In this document: positions 7,931 to 16,350 of the stretch, in pieces
Position numbering within the stretch: position 1 is the stretch's first letter
Layout: each line of letters begins with the position of its first letter
Assembly: GCA_946185285.1 (NCBI GenBank)
Contig: CAMHIS010000009.1
Span: 1-50,452 of the forward strand
DNA length: 50,452 bases
Source of the DNA: an uncultured Prevotellaceae bacterium
Lineage (GTDB): Bacteria; Bacteroidota; Bacteroidia; Bacteroidales; Bacteroidaceae
Direction of reading: 5' to 3'
Notes under the pieces: generated by a model
What the model saw: the letters and a program-made list of their open reading frames with translations, nothing else
The model's database searches: none
What the model was told of the DNA's origin: nothing
Position numbers and translations under genes: made by a program

Positions 7931-10051
7931 TTATTTCTGATTTAAATTGATCTTGTAGTTCTTAACTGGGTTACCTTTCTCGTCGAGGAAGCGGACGCAG
8001 AAGTCGCTCATGCCCGGACCGTTGATGATGGCACCGCGCAGGATGTTACGTCCTTTCTTCAGGGTGATGCGCTTTGACATGGCGTCGTCCTTCACCATAC
8101 GGCGGTCGCCGCTGAGCAGCAGCGTCTCCTCGCCGTTGAGCCACCACATGGAGGCTGAGTTGGAACCGACGGCCAGACGGACGTTCTCGATGTCCTCGTC
8201 GCAGTCGATGATGGTGACGGCCCAGAAGAGCACACCGTAGATTTCCTCGCCATACTTCTCGGCAAAGCGGAAAAGTTTCACGTTCATGTTCTCGCTGTCG
8301 AGGGCGTGCCAGGTAAGTGTCTGCTTCACGGTCTTTACCTCAGGCTGTGCGGGCTGCTGCTGGCCACCGAATCCACGGCCGAAGCCTGCGGGAGCCTGCT
8401 CCTGCTTGAAGACAGCCTGAACCTTCTGGCCGTCCTTCGGGATGATGGTCTGCTGACCCTTGAAATACTCGCGGTTGAAGTGCTCACGCAGATAGGTATC
8501 GGTGAAGACGGTATTGCCGCTGTTGGGCTTGGTGATAGGCTCAAGGAGCAGCCAACGGTGGATAAAGCCCTCGCCGTCAGGCTGTGCCGGTGTGGCAGTT
8601 GCTGCTGAGAAGTACTTTGGACGGTTCTTGAAGCGGGCATAGTCGACGCTGAGCGCGCCGGCGCCCTCGTTGGTGATCACGAGGTCGGTCACGCCACTGG
8701 GAACGAAGTCGAGTGCGGCGGTCTGTGTGAGCCACTGGTTGCGCTGGTCGCGGCGGAAACGTCCCATCATGGGGTTGGCCTGGGCACCGCCGGTGGGCTC
8801 TTCGGGCTTCACGTTCAGCTTGATGCGTGTCAGCACCTTGCCGGTGGCACTCTTCTCACGGATAGCAAGCTCGGTATTGTCTGCAGCCTTGACGCTCATG
8901 ATGAGGTAGCCGTCGGTGATGACGCTGAAGTCCACGTCGTTATACTTGAGCCAGCTGCCCTTCGTTGGCAGTGTGGCCATATAGCTGCGGAAGGTGTTGA
9001 CGGTGTCGATGAGCTCTGAGGTCACGCCGTCGCTGGCGCTGCTGTAGCGGTCGATCTCAATCTTCTCGGTGGCCTTGTTGATACCGACGCCACGGATGGT
9101 CTGCTTCACCTCCTGGATGGTACCGTCGGCGTTGAAGAAGAGCTTTTCTATGCAGGCTGAGCGGCGTTTGTCGTCACGGGGCGAGAAGTAGTTGTGATGA
9201 TAGAACAGATACCACTGTCCCTTGTAGTTGATGATGCTGTGGTGGTTGGTCCAGCAGCCGTTGGGCTGTTCGGCCATGATCAGTCCCTTATATTCGTAAG
9301 GTCCCATCGGGTTCTTGCTCATGGCGTAGCCGAGGACTTCGGTCTTCTCCCTGACATACGGATAGGTGAGGTAGTACCAGCCGTTAGCCTCGAAGGCAAA
9401 CGGACCCTCGGCCTGGCGGTTGGGCAGGCCTTCAAGACAGTTGACGCCGACCATCTCCATCTCGCGGTTGCCGAACTTAACGGTCGACTTGGGATTGTCG
9501 TCAGCCAGTTCCTTCATGTTGGGCTTGAGCTTGGCGCAACGGCCATTGCCCCAGAAGATGTAGGCGTTGCCGTCGGAGGCCTGGAGTACACACGGGTCGA
9601 TGCCGTTGATGCCCTTGATAGGCTCCGGCTCAGGAATGAACGGTCCCTCGGGGCTGTCGGCAATGGCTACACCGACAGCGAAGCCGCCTCTGCCTTGAGC
9701 GGGTGCAGAGGGAAAGTAGAAATAGTACTTTCCGTTCTTCTCGACACAGTCAGGTGCCCACATGGAATAGGAGTTCGGGCGCACCCAGGGAACCTTGTTC
9801 TGGGTGACAATCATGCCATGGTCGGTCCAATCGGTCAGATTTTCGGATGAGAAGACGTGGTAGTCCTCCATGCAGAACCAGTCCTGGCGCTGTCCTTCGG
9901 GCGGCATGATGTCGTGCGAGGGGTACAGATACACCTTGTTGTTAAAGACTCGCGCAGTAGGATCAGCCGTGAACTGGTCACGGATGATGGGGTTTTGCGC
10001 CTCTGCCAGAGCTGGCAGGGCAAGCAAGAGTAGGGTTAATGGTTTTTTCAT
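7931..10051 (-). CDS. GH43 family arabinofuranosidase/xylosidase, multidomain
   Basis: ATG 10051 opens a signal peptide (MKKPLTLLLLALPALAEAQ); an extended upstream frame would run over the promoter. The protein has 706 residues. The propeller shows D30 (TADPTARVFNNKVYLYPSHD, catalytic base), an Asp in GIDPCVLQ, and the Glu in AEGPFAFEANGWYYLTY (general acid), the pattern of GH43 enzymes acting on arabinoxylan. After about residue 330 come a CBM6-like beta-sandwich region (ending near DYARFKNRPKYF) and a C-terminal domain with strands such as SASMWWLNGEETLLLSGDRR, resembling auxiliary jelly-roll domains. Two unusual linkers are rich in Gly, Phe, Arg and Gln. It is the first gene of the leftward GH43-GH43-GH9 operon, divergent from the GH3 gene. 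Confidence 0.88.
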   Translation of the reverse strand: MKKPLTLLLLALPALAEAQNPIIRDQFTADPTARVFNNKVYLYPSHDIMPPEGQRQDWFCMEDYHVFSSENLTDWTDHGMIVTQNKVPWVRPNSYSMWAPDCVEKNGKYYFYFPSAPAQGRGGFAVGVAIADSPEGPFIPEPEPIKGINGIDPCVLQASDGNAYIFWGNGRCAKLKPNMKELADDNPKSTVKFGNREMEMVGVNCLEGLPNRQAEGPFAFEANGWYYLTYPYVREKTEVLGYAMSKNPMGPYEYKGLIMAEQPNGCWTNHHSIINYKGQWYLFYHHNYFSPRDDKRRSACIEKLFFNADGTIQEVKQTIRGVGINKATEKIEIDRYSSASDGVTSELIDTVNTFRSYMATLPTKGSWLKYNDVDFSVITDGYLIMSVKAADNTELAIREKSATGKVLTRIKLNVKPEEPTGGAQANPMMGRFRRDQRNQWLTQTAALDFVPSGVTDLVITNEGAGALSVDYARFKNRPKYFSAATATPAQPDGEGFIHRWLLLEPITKPNSGNTVFTDTYLREHFNREYFKGQQTIIPKDGQKVQAVFKQEQAPAGFGRGFGGQQQPAQPEVKTVKQTLTWHALDSENMNVKLFRFAEKYGEEIYGVLFWAVTIIDCDEDIENVRLAVGSNSASMWWLNGEETLLLSGDRRMVKDDAMSKRITLKKGRNILRGAIINGPGMSDFCVRFLDEKGNPVKNYKINLNQK

Positions 10052-10080
10052 ACGTTTGTATTGGTAAATAATAGTTTCTG

Positions 10081-10110
10081 CAAAGATAGACATTTTATCT
10101 CAGTCGGCAA
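10081..10110 (-). promoter_or_regulatory. Promoter of the GH43-GH43-GH9 operon
   Basis: Minus-strand TATCTTTG (10088-10081) fits TAnnTTTG. A partial -33 TTG lies at 10110-10108, 19 nt upstream. The start codon is about 30 nt downstream. Confidence 0.55.
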
Positions 10111-10194
10111 TGCTTCAAGGGCTGTTATTTCGTGTTTGTAACGTAATAAAAAGCATCTGAAACATTCTGACAAACGATTCTGCCCGTAAAACGC

Positions 10195-10202
10195 TACCTT
10201 TG
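10195..10202 (+). promoter_or_regulatory. -7 box of the GH3 gene
   Basis: TACCTTTG fits TAnnTTTG and lies 22 nt before the GH3 start codon, in the divergent region. A clear -33 TTTG is missing, as might be expected for an activator-dependent promoter. Confidence 0.45.
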
Positions 10203-10224
10203 CCAGCAAAATTACCAATATCTT

Positions 10225-12810
10225 ATGAAACGAATACTCTTTTTATTGGCCTTGGCCACAATGGCCGGCCCGACTGTAGAAGCACAGTCACTACCGTACC
10301 AGAATCCTAATCTTTCGGCCAAAGAGCGTGCCGTGGATCTTTGTTCCCGACTGACATTGGAAGAGAAAGCCCAGCTGATGCTCGATGAGAGTCCGGCTAT
10401 TCCCCGCTTGGGAATTAAGAAATTCTTTTGGTGGAGCGAGGCCCTCCACGGCGCTGCCAACATGGGCAACGTGACGGTGTTCCCCGAACCCGTGGCGATG
10501 GCCTCGTCGTTTAACCCTGCATTATTATATAAGGTGTTCGATGCCGCCAGCACGGAATTCCGTGCCCAGTACAACAAGCGTATGCTGAACGGCGGTGAGG
10601 ACGAGAAGTTCCATAGTCTGAGCGTCTGGACGCCGAATGTCAACATCTTCCGTGACCCGCGCTGGGGTAGGGGACAGGAAACCTACGGCGAAGACCCCTA
10701 CCTGACCAGCGTGATGGGCACGCAGGTGGTCCGTGGCCTGCAGGGGCCTGAGGATGCCAAGTACCGCAAGCTGTGGGCCTGTGCCAAGCACTATGCCGTC
10801 CACAGCGGCCCTGAATTTACCCGCCATTCGGCCAATCTGACTAATGTGTCGCCCCGTGATATGTGGGAGACCTATATGCCGGCCTTCAAGACGTTGGTGC
10901 AGGATGCCAAGGTGCGCGAGGTGATGTGTGCCTACCAGCGACTCGACGATGACCCCTGCTGTGGCTCGCAGCGCCTGCTCCAGCAGATTCTGCGCGACGA
11001 CTGGGGCTTCCAGTACCTTGTGGTCAGCGACTGTGGTGCCGTCAGTGACTTCTACGAGTCGCACAAGTCATCGTCAAGTCCTGTCCATGCTTCAGCCAAG
11101 GCTGCCATCGCCGGAACTGACGTGGAGTGCGGCTATGGCTATGCCTACCGCAGTATCCCCGAGGCAGTGAAGCGCGGCTTCATCACCGAGGCTGAGGTTG
11201 ACAAGCACGTCATCCGCTTGCTCGAAGGTCGCTTTGACCTTGGCGAGATGGACGACCCGAGCCTTGTCGAGTGGTCGAAAATCCCGTATTCGGCGATGGA
11301 CTCCAAGGAACATCGGCAGATAGCCCTCGACATGGCCCGGCAGACCATCGTCCTGCTGCAGAACAAGAACAACGTCCTGCCGCTGCAGAAGAACAAGGAG
11401 AAAATCGCCGTCATCGGCCCCAATGCCGATAACGAACCGATGATGTGGGGCAACTATAATGGTACGCCCAACCACACCATTACCATCCTCGACGGCATCA
11501 AAACAAAGCAGAAGAAACTCTTTTACACCAAGGGTTGCGACCTGACCTATGACAAGGTGATGGAGAGCCTCTTGGCCTCGCAGTGCAGCTTCGAGGGCAA
11601 GAAGGGTATGAAGGGTACGTTCTGGAACAACCGCCGCATGGAGGGCAAGCCCGTAACCACACAGTATTATACCCAGCCATTGGCCGTCACCACCTTCGGT
11701 ATGCACAATTTCGCCCCTGGCGTACAGCTTGAAGACTTCTCTTGTAAGTACGAGACGGTCTTCACACCTAAGGAGTCGGGCGAATACGTGGTCAATGTGG
11801 ACGGATGCGGCCAGTTCGAACTCTACATCGACGGCGAGCGGAAGTTCCACCACCGCATCTGGCGCACCACGCCCAACCGCGTGGCTATCCAGGCCGAGAA
11901 GGGACGGAGCTATAATATAGAGGTACGCTTCTCGCACGTACATACTTATAATGCCAACCTGACTATCAACATTGCCAAGGAGCATCCCATCGACTATCAG
12001 CAGATCATCAGTCAGCTGAAGGGTATTGACAAGGTCGTCTTCGTGGGCGGTATCTCGTCGGCCCTCGAAGGCGAGGAGATGCCCGTCGAGATTGACGGCT
12101 TCAAGGGCGGCGACCGCACCCACATCGAACTACCCAAGGTGCAGCGCGACTTCCTCAAGACTCTGAAGGCCGCCGGCAAGACCATCATCTTCGTCAACTG
12201 CTCAGGCTCCGCCATCGCCCTGCTGCCTGAGACGGAGACCTGCGACGCCATCGTCCAGGCCTGGTACCCCGGACAGGAAGGCGGTACGGCTGTCGCCGAC
12301 GTGCTCTTCGGTGACTATAACCCGGCAGGAAAACTCCCGGTCACGTTCTACAAGTCGAGCGAACAGCTGCCCGACTACGAGGACTACTCGATGAAGGGCC
12401 GCACTTACCGTTATTTCAACGACGCCCTCTTCCCCTTCGGCTACGGACTGAGCTATACGCAGTTTGAGATTGGCGAAGTGTCTGTTATCGGGAATCCTGG
12501 ACTTTCGGGATTCACCCTTGCGGTTCCTGTCAAGAATGTGGGACATCGGGATGGTACTGAAATTGTCCAGCTCTACATCCGCGACCTTCAAGATACAGCA
12601 GGACCGTTGAAGTCTCTTCGTGCTTTCCAGCGTGTCAGTGTGAAGGCTGGCCAGACTGTTTCAGCCAAACTCCAGCTCACCCGTCAGTCATTCGAGTTCT
12701 GGGACTCTGAGACCAATACGATGCGTGTGAAGCCCGGCAAATATGAAATCCTTGTAGGTGCCAGTTCTGCCGATGGCGATTTGAAGCGTTTGGAATTGTC
12801 GTTAGAATAG
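10225..12810 (+). CDS. GH3 family beta-xylosidase-like enzyme with PA14 insertion
   Basis: This 861-aa enzyme has a signal peptide (MKRILFLLALATMAGPTVEAQ) and no lipobox. The (beta/alpha)8 domain shows WWSEALHG, KHYAVHSGPE and the nucleophile Asp269 in VVSDCGAVSDF, motifs typical of GH3 beta-xylosidases rather than of simple beta-glucosidases. The alpha/beta sandwich follows (VLPLQKNKEKIAVIGPNAD) and is interrupted by a PA14-like domain (about residues 470-590, KESGEYVVNVDGCGQFELYI). The C-terminal part is a fibronectin III-like domain (GYGLSYTQFE to the end). It would release xylose from the non-reducing end of xylo-oligosaccharides in the periplasm. It is divergent from the GH43 operon and upstream of susCD. 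Confidence 0.9.
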   Translation: MKRILFLLALATMAGPTVEAQSLPYQNPNLSAKERAVDLCSRLTLEEKAQLMLDESPAIPRLGIKKFFWWSEALHGAANMGNVTVFPEPVAMASSFNPALLYKVFDAASTEFRAQYNKRMLNGGEDEKFHSLSVWTPNVNIFRDPRWGRGQETYGEDPYLTSVMGTQVVRGLQGPEDAKYRKLWACAKHYAVHSGPEFTRHSANLTNVSPRDMWETYMPAFKTLVQDAKVREVMCAYQRLDDDPCCGSQRLLQQILRDDWGFQYLVVSDCGAVSDFYESHKSSSSPVHASAKAAIAGTDVECGYGYAYRSIPEAVKRGFITEAEVDKHVIRLLEGRFDLGEMDDPSLVEWSKIPYSAMDSKEHRQIALDMARQTIVLLQNKNNVLPLQKNKEKIAVIGPNADNEPMMWGNYNGTPNHTITILDGIKTKQKKLFYTKGCDLTYDKVMESLLASQCSFEGKKGMKGTFWNNRRMEGKPVTTQYYTQPLAVTTFGMHNFAPGVQLEDFSCKYETVFTPKESGEYVVNVDGCGQFELYIDGERKFHHRIWRTTPNRVAIQAEKGRSYNIEVRFSHVHTYNANLTINIAKEHPIDYQQIISQLKGIDKVVFVGGISSALEGEEMPVEIDGFKGGDRTHIELPKVQRDFLKTLKAAGKTIIFVNCSGSAIALLPETETCDAIVQAWYPGQEGGTAVADVLFGDYNPAGKLPVTFYKSSEQLPDYEDYSMKGRTYRYFNDALFPFGYGLSYTQFEIGEVSVIGNPGLSGFTLAVPVKNVGHRDGTEIVQLYIRDLQDTAGPLKSLRAFQRVSVKAGQTVSAKLQLTRQSFEFWDSETNTMRVKPGKYEILVGASSADGDLKRLELSLE

Positions 12811-13069
12811 ATTTTCAAGTTTGAGGCTGATAAGTATAATTGTCTCAGGAATCCGATTTCTGCTTCTGAAACAGCTTTCCTATCTAACATTATTCTTAGA
12901 TAATATGTAGCATTCCGCCAAAATGTAACATACGGAAAAGAGTTTGAAACATAGGGAAAAGTCTATACGTTAAATTTGTAATAAATTTGCAGCCAAAACC
13001 AAAACCTAACGTAAAAGATGATAATATTATTCAAATTATTTACCAATTATTACTTAAAATTCTAAATTT
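12811..13069 (+). promoter_or_regulatory. AT-rich region upstream of susC, with TAAATTTG boxes
   Basis: TAAATTTG occurs twice (12971-12978 and 12982-12989) and fits the -7 consensus. The nearest TTTG (12943-12946) lies 24 and 35 nt upstream, outside normal spacing, so the promoter may need an activator. An untranslated leader of about 75 nt follows. No riboswitch or other gene is recognised in this 259-bp gap. Confidence 0.4.
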
Positions 13070-16000
13070 ATGTGGAAAATTAAATCACTGCAAAAGCCAT
13101 TGGTGATGCTGTTCCTGCTCTGTTTGCTTCCTTTGGGAGCAATGGCTCAGAGCATAGTAAAGGGAACGGTAATCGATGAAGCTGGTGAACCGATTATTGG
13201 AGCAAGCGTGCAAGTGCAAGGTTCCAAGACAGGTGCAGTCACCGACTTCAACGGTAATTTCAGTGTGCAGGCTGCCAGCAATGCCACACTGATTATCTCT
13301 TATGTAGGCTATGTCACTGAAAATGTCGGTGTACAGGGCCGTAGTAACATCAATGTTACAATGAAGGAAGATGTAACCACTCTGAATGATGTGGTCGTCA
13401 TCGGTTACGGTACCCAGAAGAAAAAGCTGGTGACCGGCGCTACTGTTCAGGTGAAGGGTGATGACATCGCCAAGCTGAACACCACCAATGCCCTCGAGGC
13501 TATGCAGTCGAGCACGCCTGGTGTACAGATTACTTCATCTTCTAACCAGCCTGGTAAGGGCTACAAGGTTTACATCCGCGGTATCGGTACAATCGGTGAC
13601 TCTGCACCTCTTTATGTAATTGACGGTGTGGCCGGTGGAAACCTTGACGGTATTAACCCCGCTGACATCGAGAGCATCGACATTCTGAAGGATGCTGCTT
13701 CGGCTGCCATCTACGGTTCCCGTGCTGCTAACGGTGTGATCCTCGTGACCACCAAGCAGGGTAAGGAAGGTAAGATTGAGATTAACTACAACGGTGCCAT
13801 GGGTTGGTCAAACGTCTACAAGCGCCCGCAGCTGCTCAATGCCCAGCAGTTCATGACCATTATGGACGAGTATAGCTTCAATACTTCTGGTTCTAAGCTG
13901 GATTTTGCTTCTGGAAATGACAAAGACGGTAATTTTGTCACTCGTTTCATTCCTGAGGACATCTACAATAAAGCTATGAATGGCTGGGAAGGTACTGACT
14001 GGTGGGGCGAATTCGAGAACAAGAATGCCGTACAGCAGAACCATTCAGTAACGTTGACTGGCGGTTCCGACCGTTCGAAGTTCGCCATGTCTTATACCTA
14101 TACAGGCAACGAGGGTATCATGGGTGCCGACCAGGCTTCTTACTACAAGCGTCACACTATCCGCATCAACAGCGACCACGTGCTGCTGAAGGCCAAGGAC
14201 TTCGATGCCATCACCATCGGTGAGAACATCTCTATCGGTTACAACAAGAATCATGACCTGGCTGAGGACGGTATGTACTGGAGCTATATCCACAGCCTGC
14301 TCCAGACAAACCCGCTTGTGCCTATGTACGCTGATAACGGTGAGCTTTATAACCATGTTAACAACGGAAAAGGTTGGAACGACTATTGGTTCAACAACCC
14401 ATACGAAGGTCTCTCAAAGGGCGGTTTCAACTCAATTCAGGAAAGCCGCAACATCAACACCAGCGCCTCTGGCTTTATTACCATCCAGCCCATCAAGGGT
14501 CTGCGCTTCCGTTCTCAGTTGAATTATAACTGGGGTTCTGGCGCATATCGTAATTTCGGTATGCCGCGTTCTCCTTCTTCTGGTTCCGGAACAGTGTCTT
14601 CATACAGTGTTAGCCAGAGCACTTGGTTGAATACTTCATGGTCTATTAACAACACCCTGACGTATGACCTTCCCATTATTTCCGGTCACAAGATCAGTGC
14701 CATGGTCGGTCAGGAGTTTCAGAGCACCGCTTGGAGCACCAACCTCAGTGGTGATAACTCTGTTGGCGATGGTTCGCAATTTGCTACCCTTAAGGACTGG
14801 GATTCAGCATGGCTGAAGAACTTCAGCACAGACCTCAAGAATGCACATCTTAGCGGTAATCCCAATGATGAAGAGTATCTTGCATCATGGTTCGGTCGTG
14901 TGACATGGGACTGGAACGAGACCTATATGGCTACCGTCACCATGCGTTACGATGGTTCAAGTATCTTTAATGAAGGAAAGCGTTGGGGTACGTTCCCCTC
15001 TGTCTCTGTTGGTTGGGTCGTCAGCAACGAGAAATTCATGGAGAGCACCAAGAGCTGGATGGACTTCCTGAAGATTCGTGCAAGCTGGGGTCAGAACGGT
15101 AACAACCGTATTGCCAAGTATCAGTATCTGGCTACTATCGCTCAGTCTGGCAGTTCAGGTGATAGCGGTTATAAGTTCGGCGACAGCATGGATGTTACTT
15201 TAAATGGTAAGCCCAATGTAGGTGCCTATGCTAATATCGTACCGAATCCTGATGTAACATGGGAAACCTCTGAGCAGCTCGACTTAGGTTTCGACGCCCG
15301 TTTCCTTAACAGCCGTCTGGGCTTGAACTTCGACTGGTACAAGAAGACCACTAAGGACTGGCTCATCGTAGCTCCCCGTATCGCTATCGAGGGTACTAAC
15401 CCCGCTTACATCAATGGTGGTGACGTTGAGAACAAGGGTGTTGAGCTTGCTATTACTTGGAACGACAGGATTGGCAAGGACTTCAGCTACAATGTCGGTG
15501 TAAACCTGGCTACCAACAAGAACGAAGTAACACGTATCGCCAACGAGAATGGCTACATCAACGGTGCTAATAGCATCCTCTCGCAGGGTACCGAGTACAT
15601 TTACCGTGCTCAGATTGGCAAGCCTATCGGTTACTTCTACGGCATGTCTTACAGCGGCATCTGGCAGAACCAGCAGCAGATTGACGACGCCCGTGCAGCA
15701 GGCAAGGCAGTCCTTGACAATGCACAGCCCGGTGACTGCATTTGGGACGACTGGAACGGTGACGGTGTGATTACATACGCAGAAGCAAAGGACGGTGAGG
15801 GCAATGACATCTGCGACCGTCACGAGATTGGTAATCCCAATCCTGACGTGATGCTGGGTGTCAACCTCGGCCTGAACTGGAAGGGTCTTGACTTTGCCGT
15901 CAGCGGTGCCGGTGCATTCGGTATGCAGATTATGCGTTCATACCGTTCGTTCAGCGATTCATGGTGGCATAACTACGATACCACAATCCTGAATCGTTGG

Positions 16001-16336
16001 CACGGTGAGGGTACTTCAAACGATGAGCCGCGTATTTCTGGTACAGGTCACGCAAATACCAACTATGTATCTACACGTTACATGGAGGATGCTGACTACT
16101 TTAAGATCAAGACTGTTACGCTCGGCTACGACTTCAAGAACATTTGGAAGGGTTGCCCGTTCCAGCAGCTCCGCTTCTATGTACAGGCTCAGAACCTCAT
16201 TACCTTCACGGGTTACACAGGCCTCGATCCTGAGGTTGGTAACTCTGCCGGTGCTGACAGTTGGGCTTCTGGTATAGACCTGGGTCTTTACCCGCCGTCT
16301 CGTACTTATTTGATTGGTGCAAGTATTAAATTCTAA
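13070..16336 (+). CDS. susC-like: SusC/RagA family TonB-linked outer-membrane transporter
   Basis: The 1088-aa protein has a signal peptide ending near GAMAQ, a carboxypeptidase D regulatory-like domain (about residues 29-105, VKGTVIDEAGEPIIGASV), the SusC linker DVVVIGYGTQKKK, and a plug domain with the signature VYIRGIGTIGDSAPLYVIDGV and DIESIDILKDAASAAIYGSRAANGVI. The rest is a 22-strand barrel ending in a terminal aromatic (LIGASIKF). It takes up oligosaccharides across the outer membrane with TonB energy and pairs with the SusD-like lipoprotein 14 bp downstream. Its size is normal for the family. The substrate, probably a xylan-type oligosaccharide, is inferred from the neighbours. Confidence 0.95.
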   Translation: MWKIKSLQKPLVMLFLLCLLPLGAMAQSIVKGTVIDEAGEPIIGASVQVQGSKTGAVTDFNGNFSVQAASNATLIISYVGYVTENVGVQGRSNINVTMKEDVTTLNDVVVIGYGTQKKKLVTGATVQVKGDDIAKLNTTNALEAMQSSTPGVQITSSSNQPGKGYKVYIRGIGTIGDSAPLYVIDGVAGGNLDGINPADIESIDILKDAASAAIYGSRAANGVILVTTKQGKEGKIEINYNGAMGWSNVYKRPQLLNAQQFMTIMDEYSFNTSGSKLDFASGNDKDGNFVTRFIPEDIYNKAMNGWEGTDWWGEFENKNAVQQNHSVTLTGGSDRSKFAMSYTYTGNEGIMGADQASYYKRHTIRINSDHVLLKAKDFDAITIGENISIGYNKNHDLAEDGMYWSYIHSLLQTNPLVPMYADNGELYNHVNNGKGWNDYWFNNPYEGLSKGGFNSIQESRNINTSASGFITIQPIKGLRFRSQLNYNWGSGAYRNFGMPRSPSSGSGTVSSYSVSQSTWLNTSWSINNTLTYDLPIISGHKISAMVGQEFQSTAWSTNLSGDNSVGDGSQFATLKDWDSAWLKNFSTDLKNAHLSGNPNDEEYLASWFGRVTWDWNETYMATVTMRYDGSSIFNEGKRWGTFPSVSVGWVVSNEKFMESTKSWMDFLKIRASWGQNGNNRIAKYQYLATIAQSGSSGDSGYKFGDSMDVTLNGKPNVGAYANIVPNPDVTWETSEQLDLGFDARFLNSRLGLNFDWYKKTTKDWLIVAPRIAIEGTNPAYINGGDVENKGVELAITWNDRIGKDFSYNVGVNLATNKNEVTRIANENGYINGANSILSQGTEYIYRAQIGKPIGYFYGMSYSGIWQNQQQIDDARAAGKAVLDNAQPGDCIWDDWNGDGVITYAEAKDGEGNDICDRHEIGNPNPDVMLGVNLGLNWKGLDFAVSGAGAFGMQIMRSYRSFSDSWWHNYDTTILNRWHGEGTSNDEPRISGTGHANTNYVSTRYMEDADYFKIKTVTLGYDFKNIWKGCPFQQLRFYVQAQNLITFTGYTGLDPEVGNSAGADSWASGIDLGLYPPSRTYLIGASIKF

Positions 16337-16350
16337 TTCGACATTAAGTT

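Noticed and set aside
6471..7940. A 489-codon plus-strand open frame opposite the GH43 gene.
   Set aside because: It has Ala/Val/Gly-rich content without motifs; the minus-strand GH43 is clearly the real gene. The same applies to long antisense frames at 46776-48134, 11092-12123 and 21318-22508.
13070..16336. A frameshift or truncation in susC.
   Set aside because: The reading frame is intact from signal peptide to the terminal aromatic strand, with normal length.
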